In this document: positions 33,278-42,183 of the stretch, piece by piece
How positions within the stretch are numbered: position 1 is the first letter of the stretch
How the letters are laid out: each line of letters starts with the position of its first letter
NCBI GenBank assembly: GCA_964390055.1
Contig: CAYMGQ010000010.1
Coordinates: 17,732 to 81,731 of the forward strand
From: CAYMGQ01 sp964390055
GTDB taxonomy: Bacteria; Bacillota; Clostridia; Peptostreptococcales; Natronincolaceae
Direction: 5' to 3'
DNA: 64,000 nt
Program-made: the position numbers and the translations under genes
The notes under the pieces: model-generated
The model's database searches: none
What the model was told of the DNA's origin: nothing
What the model saw: only the letters and a program-made list of their open reading frames with translations

Positions 33278-35107
33278 CTATTTTTCATAAGGACCTATAG
33301 ATACTTCTCCCTCTTTTCTAAACAGTGTACTATTATTAAATTCATCATAAATAATCCTTACAGCATTTAATATTGTTATTTTTACCCCTGGATATATTGT
33401 CCCTGAAACGTGAATTTTACCCCCTCTTGAGTCTTGAAGTTTACTTTCAATTAATTTAGATTGGTCCATAAGTTTAGAGTATTTTTCTTTTAGGATGTCG
33501 TAGGTTTTAATTGATCTAGATAAAATATCTCTTTTTTTATCATCTAGACCCCTACTTTTACCCATTCTATTTAATAATTGAATGGTTTTTTCTAGATTTT
33601 TGATGTTTTTTGACATTTCACTTATATCAACCTTCAATTCTTCATGCCTTTGTTTTTCATCGGGGTCTATTCCTACTTCTATATTAGTTATAGTTCCCAT
33701 ATGTGAACCAATTGTATTGGCAACTATTTCCTCTGTTGCCCTTACCAGACCACCTACAATTAGTCCCCGTCTCCCCTTGACCTCAACATTTTTCTTAGCG
33801 GTAATATTGCTGTGCAGTATACAGCCTGCCTCAACACTACCACCACTTTTTATAGTAGTATTTTCTATATACCTTGAGACTAAATCACCATCACATTGCA
33901 AATAAGCATTATTATTTCCCTGTATCCCTCTATTTAAGACTATATTTCCCTTAGCCAATAAGGTAGCAGCCTCTACCACGCCATTAACCTCAATATCTCC
34001 ATTAGCCTTAACTGTAAAGCCTGATTTTACGTTTCCTCTTACTACAACATTTCCATTGAAATCAATGTTGCCTATAGAATTGTCAACATCACCTGGTATT
34101 TCATATATCTTACTAACGTGCAATTTGCCATCCTTAATTAGAACTTGTCCGTCGACCTCAGATAAAAACCTTAAGCCTTCATCATCTTTAATTATATTTT
34201 TACCTCTACTAATTTTAACCTCTTTACCATCTAATGCAGAAATTTTCTCGCCGAAAATATTCTTTCCTTCCACACCCTCAGTGGGAGGAATAATTTCCGC
34301 TAATAATTGCCCCTTCTCTACATTGTTTATTAAATTTAAGTTTTTAAAATCTACAGATCCATCCTCTAGGTACTGGGGTTTGAAATCTTTATGTGTATCG
34401 AAATGATGTATAACCTTACCATCCCTTCCGTTTTGTGCTTTCTTACCATTAGCTATAAGTAGTTTGATCCCGAAGGTTTTACTCTTAAGCATTTGGTCAA
34501 TTTTATCTTTATCCACACCAAATATAATTCCTTTTTCACTTAATTTTTCCTCTATCATCTCTAAGGTTGGTGCTACACCCCTTTCACCCTCTATTATGGT
34601 AATATACGCCTCCATTTTATCCCTTGAGGTTTCAATAATTATTTCTGGTTCAATTAAAATCTCCTCTTGATAGGGTGCAATTATTATTGGGGTATTAATA
34701 TCACCCCTTAGGCATTCATGTATTGCATCTAACTCATAGTTTTCAACCTCTTTTTTATCCAAATGGTCTGTTATTAATTCCACTTTCTTATCAAATTCTA
34801 AATTGCTGGCCCTTGTAACTGTAAGGTATATTCCAGCCGGTTGGTAGTTGATTTGAAAAAAGTCCCCTTCATCAATTAGGGCGTTATATTTATCCTGTGT
34901 ATCAACAATCTCATCAATTATTTTTTCAGTAATTTCTTCTTTATTTATTATTTTAAGTTTTACATATCCTTTTCTAAAAAGACCAGCTTTCTTCTCTTCT
35001 ATAATTTTAACATTGACTTGCTCGGGAGATAATTCTATTTTTTCAAGTCCCTTATTTAGGGCCTCCTCATAGCTAATACCATCGCTTATCACAAAATCTT
35101 TCGCCAT
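33278..35107 (-). CDS. FapA family protein with N-terminal Jag-N/KH-like domain
   Basis: The 609-aa product combines a Jag-N-type start (YEEALNKGLEKIELSPEQV, then KAGLFRKGYVKLKI, residues 1-55) with a FapA (DUF342) domain. The latter has a glycine/valine-rich beta-helix (about 340-470, with GNVVVRGNVKSGFTVKANGDIEVNG) and a C-terminal coiled coil (about 490-560). FapA proteins are linked to flagellar polar localisation and PTS signalling in Vibrio, while the Jag-N domain occurs in the RNA-binding Jag/KhpB proteins. The gene lies 30 bp after the sigma-28 gene, in one transcript. The exact role in Clostridia is unknown. Confidence 0.85.
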   Translation of the reverse strand: MAKDFVISDGISYEEALNKGLEKIELSPEQVNVKIIEEKKAGLFRKGYVKLKIINKEEITEKIIDEIVDTQDKYNALIDEGDFFQINYQPAGIYLTVTRASNLEFDKKVELITDHLDKKEVENYELDAIHECLRGDINTPIIIAPYQEEILIEPEIIIETSRDKMEAYITIIEGERGVAPTLEMIEEKLSEKGIIFGVDKDKIDQMLKSKTFGIKLLIANGKKAQNGRDGKVIHHFDTHKDFKPQYLEDGSVDFKNLNLINNVEKGQLLAEIIPPTEGVEGKNIFGEKISALDGKEVKISRGKNIIKDDEGLRFLSEVDGQVLIKDGKLHVSKIYEIPGDVDNSIGNIDFNGNVVVRGNVKSGFTVKANGDIEVNGVVEAATLLAKGNIVLNRGIQGNNNAYLQCDGDLVSRYIENTTIKSGGSVEAGCILHSNITAKKNVEVKGRRGLIVGGLVRATEEIVANTIGSHMGTITNIEVGIDPDEKQRHEELKVDISEMSKNIKNLEKTIQLLNRMGKSRGLDDKKRDILSRSIKTYDILKEKYSKLMDQSKLIESKLQDSRGGKIHVSGTIYPGVKITILNAVRIIYDEFNNSTLFRKEGEVSIGPYEK

Positions 35108-35137
35108 TGCCTTTCCCCCCCCTTTCCTACATTTTAG

Positions 35138-35866
35138 TTAATATCCCGACAATCTTGATTTTAGTCTGCTAATAGCCTTTGAATGTATCTGTGAAATCCT
35201 AGACTCCGAAACTCCAAGTATTTCACCAATTTCTCTATATGTTACCTCATCATAATAATATAGCGATATAACTATCCTTTCCCTTTCAGGTAGACTTTCA
35301 ATATTTTTCTGCAATGTCTCATATAATTCTTGATCACAAATTATGCTTTCAGGTAATAAATCTTGCTTATCTCTTATGCTAATTATGTTACTATCGTATA
35401 TTTTCTCCTCTAATGACAATATATTAAAGCTGTTAGTCTGCTGTAGTAACTTATTTAATTCTTTCAGTGAAATACCTAATTCCTTTGCTACCTCTAGGTC
35501 TGTCGCATTCCTGCCATATTCATTTTCCAATTTATTATAGGTTTCCTCTAATAACTTAGATTTTTGTCTTACTGAACGGGGTACCCAATCCAAATCCCTC
35601 AGCTGATCAATAATTGCCCCCCTAATTCTTATTTGGGCATAGGTTGCAAATTTAACATTTTTATTTATATCAAACTTCTCGATGGCATCCAATAGACCAA
35701 ATATTCCATAGCTAACTAGATCATCATATTCAATGCTTGACCCATATGTTGAATATAGTCTTCCAGCAATTATTTTCACTAGCTCAATATATTTTTCTAT
35801 TAATTTATTTTTTGCATCTAAATCATTATTGTTTTTATATTTGTGCCATAGGTTCTGATGATCCAT
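35138..35866 (-). CDS. sigD: RNA polymerase sigma-28 factor (FliA/SigD/WhiG family)
   Basis: This alternative sigma factor directs late flagellar, chemotaxis and autolysin genes. The 242-aa product has region 2 (YDDLVSYGIFGLLDAIEKFD, FATYAQIRIRGAIIDQLRDLDWVPRSVRQK), which is diagnostic for FliA/WhiG, region 3, and region 4 (TYREIGEILGVSESRISQIHSKAI). AGGAGG precedes the ATG. It follows cheD by 26 bp, the B. subtilis order. Its anti-sigma factor FlgM is not in the window. I found no convincing TAAA-N15-GCCGATAA promoters in the gaps here. Confidence 0.94.
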   Translation of the reverse strand: MDHQNLWHKYKNNNDLDAKNKLIEKYIELVKIIAGRLYSTYGSSIEYDDLVSYGIFGLLDAIEKFDINKNVKFATYAQIRIRGAIIDQLRDLDWVPRSVRQKSKLLEETYNKLENEYGRNATDLEVAKELGISLKELNKLLQQTNSFNILSLEEKIYDSNIISIRDKQDLLPESIICDQELYETLQKNIESLPERERIVISLYYYDEVTYREIGEILGVSESRISQIHSKAISRLKSRLSGY

Positions 35867-35892
35867 TAAAAGACCTCCTGGCTCTATAATTC

Positions 35893-36378
35893 TTAAATTT
35901 CCTTGGTCCCATGACCTATTGTCTTTACTAATAAACCGCCCGTATCAGAGTAAACTTCTATGGTTCTACCATAATTACCTCCAGTGTCTTCAGCTATAAG
36001 AGGTAGGTCTAATTCCTTTAATATTTGTTTCGTAGCCTGTATATTTCTATAGCCGATTTTCATAACATCACTACTACCACTAAATGAAAACATTTGTGAA
36101 CCACCCGCTATTTTAGCCTTAATCCTACTTTTTCTACTTCCTGCCTTAATCATATTTTCAAGCAGCAAATTAATTGCTGTATCTGCAAACTTGGCCTTAT
36201 TTAAATTATTTTTAATATGTTTACTGCTAGGCAACATAATATGTGCTAACCCAGCTAGTTTAATGCTTGTATCATAAAGTGCTATTCCAACACAAGAGCC
36301 CAGGCCCAGGGTAGTCAATACCTTGGGGAACTCCGCTATTTTCAAATCAGCCATTCCTACTTTTATGAACTTTTGCAT
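35893..36378 (-). CDS. cheD: Chemoreceptor glutamine deamidase CheD
   Basis: CheD deamidates glutamines on chemoreceptors and binds CheC. The 161-aa product has the catalytic triad in the correct spacing: T23, C29 in GLGSCVG, and H46 in LAGLAHIMLP. AGGAGTG lies 9 nt before the ATG, which directly follows the cheC stop codon (TAAATG). Tight coupling with cheC suits the known CheC-CheD heterodimer. Confidence 0.96.
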   Translation of the reverse strand: MQKFIKVGMADLKIAEFPKVLTTLGLGSCVGIALYDTSIKLAGLAHIMLPSSKHIKNNLNKAKFADTAINLLLENMIKAGSRKSRIKAKIAGGSQMFSFSGSSDVMKIGYRNIQATKQILKELDLPLIAEDTGGNYGRTIEVYSDTGGLLVKTIGHGTKEI

Positions 36379-36993
36379 TTACTCATACACTCCTAGGCTA
36401 TTTAATAAGACACTAAATGTTTCCGCATTTGGCGCTAAGAAAAAGTTTGCTTTCACTAAATTTTTACCATCTTTTAATCTTGTTTCTATAAGTAAGACCT
36501 TATCGCTCACATAGCCAAACTGTATAGCTGGAACACTTAATATGGCCCCAGCCATATCTACGCATAGGGATGGAACTGAAATAGTTAAGTCTAATCCCGT
36601 TAAAGCCGACAATGATGTGATGTAGGACCCTGATAGTATATTCCCAATTTCCTGCAAAGCAGATCGATCCATTTCATCCAAATCGCCTAAATAATCCTCC
36701 CTGTCCATAAGCATCCCTGTCAATATTTTGGATGATAGCAAGTCTAGTAAAAACAAAATGTTTCCTGTAACATCTCCACTTAAATCGAAATAAACACCTG
36801 CCACAACATTTTCCTCACCGCCCAAGATATTAGCTACATCACCATAGTCTAATATTCTTACTACGGGTATATCCATATCAATCTTTTTTCCTACCATTGT
36901 GGCTAAAGCCGTAGCCGCATTCCCTGCCCCGATATTCCCAATTTCCCTTAAAACGTCTATATGCATATTGTTTAAATCTTCAACACTAAGCAA
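36379..36993 (-). CDS. cheC: CheY-P phosphatase CheC
   Basis: CheC dephosphorylates CheY-P and is stimulated by CheD. The 204-aa product has both phosphatase-site motifs ExxN: E17/N20 in LREIGNIGAG and E115/N118 in LQEIGNILSG. The TTG start follows GGGGGTGG. It sits between cheW and cheD. With FliY it gives this organism two members of the CheC-FliY-CheX phosphatase family in one transcript. Confidence 0.95.
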   Translation of the reverse strand: MLSVEDLNNMHIDVLREIGNIGAGNAATALATMVGKKIDMDIPVVRILDYGDVANILGGEENVVAGVYFDLSGDVTGNILFLLDLLSSKILTGMLMDREDYLGDLDEMDRSALQEIGNILSGSYITSLSALTGLDLTISVPSLCVDMAGAILSVPAIQFGYVSDKVLLIETRLKDGKNLVKANFFLAPNAETFSVLLNSLGVYE

Positions 36994-37017
36994 TGTACGT
37001 CCACCCCCTTAGGTCCC

Positions 37018-37479
37018 TTAGCTTTCTTCTTTTAGTATTTTAAAGGCATCCAGAATTAGGATCATCCTTTCCCCATCCTTCCCTATGCCCTTAATATAAT
37101 CATCCTCAGAATAGTTGGCTAGATTATTGGTGCTATCAATATTTTCATTTTCAATTGTCAAAACCTCTGAAGAACTATCTACTGAAAGGCCGAAAATTAT
37201 CTCATCTATTGTTAATATAATAATTCTAGATTCATCAGTTAAATCCTTCTCTTCCATCTCAAACCTTACCCTAGCATCTACAACAGGAATTACTTCTCCC
37301 CTTAAATTAAATACGCCCTTGATATACTCGCATGCATTAGGAAGTCGTGTAATTTCTGAAATTTTTTCTATTGTTTCTACAAATTTAATATCTATTCCAT
37401 AGTACTCTTGATTTAATTTAAAAATTACATACTGACTTGATCCTCTGATATTATCAATATTATCAAGATTATTTTCCAT
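37018..37479 (-). CDS. cheW: Chemotaxis coupling protein CheW
   Basis: CheW links receptors to CheA in the signalling array. The 153-aa product is a single CheW SH3-like domain with YGIDIKFVETIEKISEITRLP, VFNLRGEVIPVVD and the terminal LILDAFKIL. AAAGGGTG precedes the ATG. It lies 17 bp after cheA. Confidence 0.95.
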   Translation of the reverse strand: MENNLDNIDNIRGSSQYVIFKLNQEYYGIDIKFVETIEKISEITRLPNACEYIKGVFNLRGEVIPVVDARVRFEMEEKDLTDESRIIILTIDEIIFGLSVDSSSEVLTIENENIDSTNNLANYSEDDYIKGIGKDGERMILILDAFKILKEES

Positions 37480-37496
37480 TTTAACTCACCCTTTTT

Positions 37497-39521
37497 CTAA
37501 AAAAATGAATTTGTATCCACTATTAAGGCAATAGAACCATTCCCTAATATCGTGGCCCCGGCAATCCCCTTTGTATTCAATAGTAACTTGCCTAAAGATT
37601 TTATAACAATTTCCTGTTGGCCAATTAATTCATCCACAACAATGCCGGCCTCTTTATCCCCTCTTCTGACAATAACAATAGTGTATTCTTCCCTGTTTTT
37701 ATCAGTGTTTGGTACATCTAATAATTCAGATAATCTCAAAATAGGTAATGTTGCATTTCTAAATAATACTACCTCATTTCCCTGTACCCTTCTAATATCA
37801 CTGGATTCTATAGTAGAAATCTCCCTTATGTTGTTTAGAGGTATTGCATAAGTTTCATCTCCGGTAACAACTAATAGTGCTTGTATTATTGCTAATGTCA
37901 GGGGAAGCCTGATTGTAAATTTACTACCCTTTCCTATATCAGTATCAACTTCTACAGTACCACCTAAAGCTTCAATTTTTGTTTTCACTACATCTAGCCC
38001 TACCCCACGTCCAGATAAATCTGAAATCTCGTCAGTCGTACTAAAACCAGGATTAAACAGTAACTGAACTATCTCATTATCCTCCATTAATTGACCCTGC
38101 TGCAAAGTTATCAAATTTTTGTTAATAGCCTTTGCCTTTATAGCTTCTACGTCTATTCCTTTTCCGTCATCTTCTACTTCAATTACAACACTATTGCCAT
38201 CTGGATAAGCAGACAAGTTTACAGTCCCAGCCTTTGGTTTCTTTGCTAATATCCGTGTGTTTATATCTTCTATGCCATGGTCAATAGAGTTCCTAAGCAA
38301 GTGGATTAAAGGGTCTCCTATTTCATCTATCACCGTTCTATCTACCTCTGTCTCCTCTCCGGTCATTACCAAGGAAATCTCCTTATTTAATTCCCTAGAT
38401 AAATCCCTTACCATTCTAGGGAAGCGGTTAAATACTCTTTCTATGGGTACCATCCTTACCTTCATAACAGCATCATGTAGACTGGTCGTAATCCTTTCTA
38501 AATGTTCGGTAGCCTCATTCATCCTTTGTTTTTCACTGTCATGGATATCTTCTAATCTTGTCTTAACAATTATTAGTTCACTAACCAGATTCATTAGATT
38601 ATCCAATCTGTCTATATCAACTCTCACCGTTTTGCCAATTCTTGATCTTCTAAAGCTTATATCATCCTTCTTTTTTTCTACACCAGGCTTGGATTGTTCC
38701 ACTAGTACCTTGTCATCTCTAGTTTCATCATCTATTACATCTATTTCGTAGCCTTGTTCCAAGTCAATGTAATCTATTTTTTCAATCTCAGTGATGTCCC
38801 CTATTTCTTTATGGATAAGATTCTTATCATACTTGGATATAACTACTAGTTCAAAGGTATATTCGAATTTTTCATCCTCTATGTCCTCTATACTTGGTGT
38901 TGAATGAATAATTTCAGCAATTTTTTCAAGGGTATTGATAACTATGTAAGCTCTTGCCGATTTTAACATGCATTTTTGGTCTAGGGTCACTTTTATCAAA
39001 AAAGCCCTATAATCTTCGTTAATTGCTTTTTTAATAATATTTGCCACATAATAATTAAGGACAACATCAGAATCCTTGCTTTCATCCAAAGTTTTTCGCC
39101 CCCTTTGACTTTTTTTCAAAGCCCCATTAGTTATAAGGCTATCACTCTTAAGGGACTTTAGTTTATCAATAAGCATGTCTGAAGTGTTTTCTCCCTCAGT
39201 ATTATGTTTTGAAATATTATAGACATATCTCTCTAGTTCATCTAAACACTCAAACAACAAATCAATAACTTCAATATTTACATCAATCTTCCTATTTCTG
39301 ATATCATCTAATATGTTTTCCATTTCGTGAGTTAAGTTGGCCATATTACTATAGCCCATGGTTGCAGACATTCCTTTTAAGGTATGTGCTATTCTGAAAA
39401 TTTCATTTAAATAATCCATATTATCTGGTGAATTTTCCAATTGCATTAAAATATCATTCATGCTCTGCAAATGCTCTCTTGATTCTTCCATAAATATACC
39501 AGAATATTGATTCATATCCAT
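37497..39521 (-). CDS. cheA: Chemotaxis histidine kinase CheA
   Basis: CheA autophosphorylates in response to receptors and passes phosphate to CheY and CheB. The 674-aa protein has five domains: P1 with phospho-acceptor His46 in FRIAHTLKG, a P2-like region (about 170-260), P3 dimerisation, the P4 kinase with N box LLRNSIDHGIE, G1 EDDGKGID and G2 GRGVGLDVV, and a C-terminal CheW-like P5. GGGGG lies 9 nt before the ATG. It overlaps neither neighbour but is 1-2 nt from cheB, so the genes are coupled. Confidence 0.97.
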   Translation of the reverse strand: MDMNQYSGIFMEESREHLQSMNDILMQLENSPDNMDYLNEIFRIAHTLKGMSATMGYSNMANLTHEMENILDDIRNRKIDVNIEVIDLLFECLDELERYVYNISKHNTEGENTSDMLIDKLKSLKSDSLITNGALKKSQRGRKTLDESKDSDVVLNYYVANIIKKAINEDYRAFLIKVTLDQKCMLKSARAYIVINTLEKIAEIIHSTPSIEDIEDEKFEYTFELVVISKYDKNLIHKEIGDITEIEKIDYIDLEQGYEIDVIDDETRDDKVLVEQSKPGVEKKKDDISFRRSRIGKTVRVDIDRLDNLMNLVSELIIVKTRLEDIHDSEKQRMNEATEHLERITTSLHDAVMKVRMVPIERVFNRFPRMVRDLSRELNKEISLVMTGEETEVDRTVIDEIGDPLIHLLRNSIDHGIEDINTRILAKKPKAGTVNLSAYPDGNSVVIEVEDDGKGIDVEAIKAKAINKNLITLQQGQLMEDNEIVQLLFNPGFSTTDEISDLSGRGVGLDVVKTKIEALGGTVEVDTDIGKGSKFTIRLPLTLAIIQALLVVTGDETYAIPLNNIREISTIESSDIRRVQGNEVVLFRNATLPILRLSELLDVPNTDKNREEYTIVIVRRGDKEAGIVVDELIGQQEIVIKSLGKLLLNTKGIAGATILGNGSIALIVDTNSFF

Positions 39522-39522
39522 G

Positions 39523-40623
39523 TTACGATACCCCCACTCTATTTACTATAACATCTAAGATTTTTTCTAAGGGAACTATTTCATCCACAATCCCTGCATT
39601 AATTGCACTTTTGGGCATTCCAAATACTACGCTACTCGCCTCATCCTGGGCTACAATATGGGCCGAGGTCCTGCTTTTTAACTCAACTAATCCCTTTGTA
39701 CCATCAGAGCCCATCCCTGTCATTATAACGCCCATGATATTCATATGGTTTGCCTTTAGATTTGAAATTGACCTAAACATTACATCAGCAGAGGGCCTAT
39801 GACCGGACACTAGCTCTTTTTGTGATAATTGTACAAATAAATTTCTAGCCTGGTTTTCTACTATTTCTAAATGGTAATCCCCCGGCGCTACATATACATG
39901 ACCTTCACGAATTTCCTCCTTGTCCTTCGCCTCTTTGACATTGACTTGGGATAAACTATCAAGTCTTTCAGCCAAGATTTTTGTAAAACCCTTAGGCATA
40001 TGTTGGACTACCAGAAAACTAGCTGGGAAATTTTTTGGTATTAGAGGGATGATATGTTGTAATGCCCTCGGTCCACCAGTTGACACAGCAATTGCAATGA
40101 GGTTATTTACCCTATGAACCCCTTGCATTGGAGTTCTTGGCTTAAATCCCTTTATGGGAGGTGGCCCCTTTAATTTTGCCGCCAAATCGCTTTTTTGTAT
40201 TATTTTTGCGTAGTGGGCAGCCTTTATTTTTCCAATAATTTCATTTTTAAGGTCGCTGGAATTAGTTTTAAATATATTAGTCGGTTTTTGTATGAAATCT
40301 ATGGCTCCCAATTCAAGGGCTCTCATTGTTGCTTTTCCACCCTCAAAAGTTAAACCGCTTAGCATAACAATAGGAACCGGGTGAAATTCCATAATATTTT
40401 TGAGGGCATCAATCCCATTCATTATCGGCATTTCAATATCTAAAGTGACAACATCTGGCTTCAGTCTACCAACAATATCTACTGCTTCCCTCCCATTTCT
40501 TGCAGTTCCTATTACATTAATATTTGCATCACTATTGAGAATGTCAGTTAGTATTTTCCTCATAAAAGGTGAGTCATCTACCACTATCACCTTTATTATA
40601 TCATCTGTCCTAACCCCTACCAT
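39523..40623 (-). CDS. cheB: Protein-glutamate methylesterase CheB
   Basis: CheB removes methyl groups from chemoreceptors when phosphorylated. The 366-aa product has a receiver domain with phosphorylation site D62 (VTLDIEMP) and a methylesterase domain with the triad S181 (AVSTGGPR), H208 (VQHMPKGF) and D307 (GMGSDGTKG). It sits between the PilZ gene and cheA. The matching methyltransferase cheR is not in the window and must lie elsewhere if present. Confidence 0.97.
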   Translation of the reverse strand: MVGVRTDDIIKVIVVDDSPFMRKILTDILNSDANINVIGTARNGREAVDIVGRLKPDVVTLDIEMPIMNGIDALKNIMEFHPVPIVMLSGLTFEGGKATMRALELGAIDFIQKPTNIFKTNSSDLKNEIIGKIKAAHYAKIIQKSDLAAKLKGPPPIKGFKPRTPMQGVHRVNNLIAIAVSTGGPRALQHIIPLIPKNFPASFLVVQHMPKGFTKILAERLDSLSQVNVKEAKDKEEIREGHVYVAPGDYHLEIVENQARNLFVQLSQKELVSGHRPSADVMFRSISNLKANHMNIMGVIMTGMGSDGTKGLVELKSRTSAHIVAQDEASSVVFGMPKSAINAGIVDEIVPLEKILDVIVNRVGVS

Positions 40624-40624
40624 C

Positions 40625-41275
40625 TTATATCAACCCTTTTTGTCTAAATTCCTGTTGTTTTTTGAATATAAATCCTATAATTTCTTTTCTATTATTATCT
40701 GTTATATCAATATATTTGATAGTAATAGTGTACTCCTTTGTTTGAGCAATCTTTTCAATTCGAACAATTTCACTTACAGTGGTTACTGATTTTTTTTCAT
40801 CTAAAAATATGACACATTCAACTTTTTGCCCCCTTCTAAGGAACCTATTAATATTTGCGCTTAAACCCCCTCCGCTAATATCGTTTGTAAGTCCCTCAGT
40901 TTCCCAACTTCTATTTAAGTCTCTTATTATTATTTTTGTTAAAATCTTTAGCCTATAATATAATCTTCTTTGTAGTCTTTGTGGAGGACCCGTTGGCTTT
41001 ACTCCATACATTACTGGCTTTATGTCAGGGATTTCTACCACTTCAGCAGAAAAATAAAATACACCTTTCTCTTCTCTAAAGAAGATTATAATAATTTGTT
41101 GACCTAAAATTAGTTGGGAGGAAAGTCCCCTCCTAATGGGATTAGAAACATATAATTTTTCATTTCTTTTATCCACAATCTGACTAACCATAGGTTCTGA
41201 GATAGATTTTTTTTTTGCCCTTATATACTCTATTTCAATCCTATCTCCTATTCTTAATTCCTCAATAATGTCCAT
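40625..41275 (-). CDS. PilZ-domain flagellar brake protein (YcgR/YpfA-like)
   Basis: YcgR-type proteins bind cyclic di-GMP and slow or stop the flagellar motor. The 216-aa product has an N-terminal YcgR-like domain (about 1-95) and a PilZ domain with the c-di-GMP signature intact: R104-x3-R108 (RLYYR) and D132-x-S134-x2-G137 (DISGGG). GGGAGG precedes the ATG. It lies between flhG and cheB, so motility here is probably under c-di-GMP control. Confidence 0.9.
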   Translation of the reverse strand: MDIIEELRIGDRIEIEYIRAKKKSISEPMVSQIVDKRNEKLYVSNPIRRGLSSQLILGQQIIIIFFREEKGVFYFSAEVVEIPDIKPVMYGVKPTGPPQRLQRRLYYRLKILTKIIIRDLNRSWETEGLTNDISGGGLSANINRFLRRGQKVECVIFLDEKKSVTTVSEIVRIEKIAQTKEYTITIKYIDITDNNRKEIIGFIFKKQQEFRQKGLI

Positions 41276-41289
41276 AAAAATCTACCTCC

Positions 41290-42183
41290 CTATCTAAACA
41301 AGCTTATAACTTTATTTATAAAATTGTCTGCATAAATCACATCCTTAGTATTTAATTTTTTGTCTATTAAATTTGCTGCCATAATATCTATGTTTTTACT
41401 GGCGATTGTATTTGGATACTCCACAACAAAAGGTTTTTGTAGCCTTACAGCTTTGCCTACATTTTTATCATTGGGCAAATAACCCAAACTATATATCTTG
41501 AAGTCTAAAAATCTATCACATACACTCCTTAGCTTTTCAAAGGCCACCTTTCCCTCTTTTAGATTATCTACCCTATTTATTACTATTCTAATTTTTTTAT
41601 CATTTTCTTTTGACCATAGATGTTTAATCATGGCGTAGGCATCCGTTAAAGAAGTAGGTTCGGGTGTAGTTATCACCACAATTTCATCTGAGGCATGAGC
41701 GAATGACAAAACCGATTTGGTTAGGCCTGCCCCTGTATCAATCAATATAATTTCAGCATGATTATACAATTTGTCAAATTGATTAATCAGGACCTGCAAT
41801 CTCTCCTTGGGCATATCTACTAAATCGATAATGCCTGATCCTCCTGAAATTAATTTTACCCCGTCTGCTCCCTGGTTCATTATTTCTGTTATATCTTTAC
41901 CTTTTTTTATTACATCTAATAGATTATATCTTGGAATCACTCCTAGGACTACATCCACGTTAGCTAAACCTAAATCCGCGTCAATGACAACTACTTTTTT
42001 TCCCCGTTTACTCAAGTTAATAGCTAAATTTGCCGTAAAATTAGTCTTTCCTACACCGCCCTTACCACTTGTGACGCAGATTATTCTTGTGTTTTTTTTA
42101 TTTCCCTTACCCGATATATTATTTCTTTTTTCTGTTGCATTTCTATCAGTAATTATTTTCCTTAGTCTAGAAGCCTGATCCAT
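41290..42183 (-). CDS. flhG: Flagellar number/placement ATPase FlhG (MinD-like)
   Basis: FlhG is a MinD/ParA-family ATPase that controls flagellar number and location and activates FlhF GTPase. The 297-aa product starts with the FlhF-activating motif DQASRLR (residues 2-8). It has the deviant Walker A SGKGGVGKT (about 39-47), a switch region DADLGLANVDVVLG and the IDTGAGL Walker B region. It overlaps flhF by 1 nt (TAATG), so the two are translationally coupled, as expected for partners. Confidence 0.95.
   Translation of the reverse strand: MDQASRLRKIITDRNATEKRNNISGKGNKKNTRIICVTSGKGGVGKTNFTANLAINLSKRGKKVVVIDADLGLANVDVVLGVIPRYNLLDVIKKGKDITEIMNQGADGVKLISGGSGIIDLVDMPKERLQVLINQFDKLYNHAEIILIDTGAGLTKSVLSFAHASDEIVVITTPEPTSLTDAYAMIKHLWSKENDKKIRIVINRVDNLKEGKVAFEKLRSVCDRFLDFKIYSLGYLPNDKNVGKAVRLQKPFVVEYPNTIASKNIDIMAANLIDKKLNTKDVIYADNFINKVISLFR

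Noticed and set aside
40420..40450. GCCGATAA resembling a sigma-28 -10 element
   Set aside because: It lies in the CheB receiver coding sequence (DIEMPIMNG) and has no TAAA 15 bp upstream.
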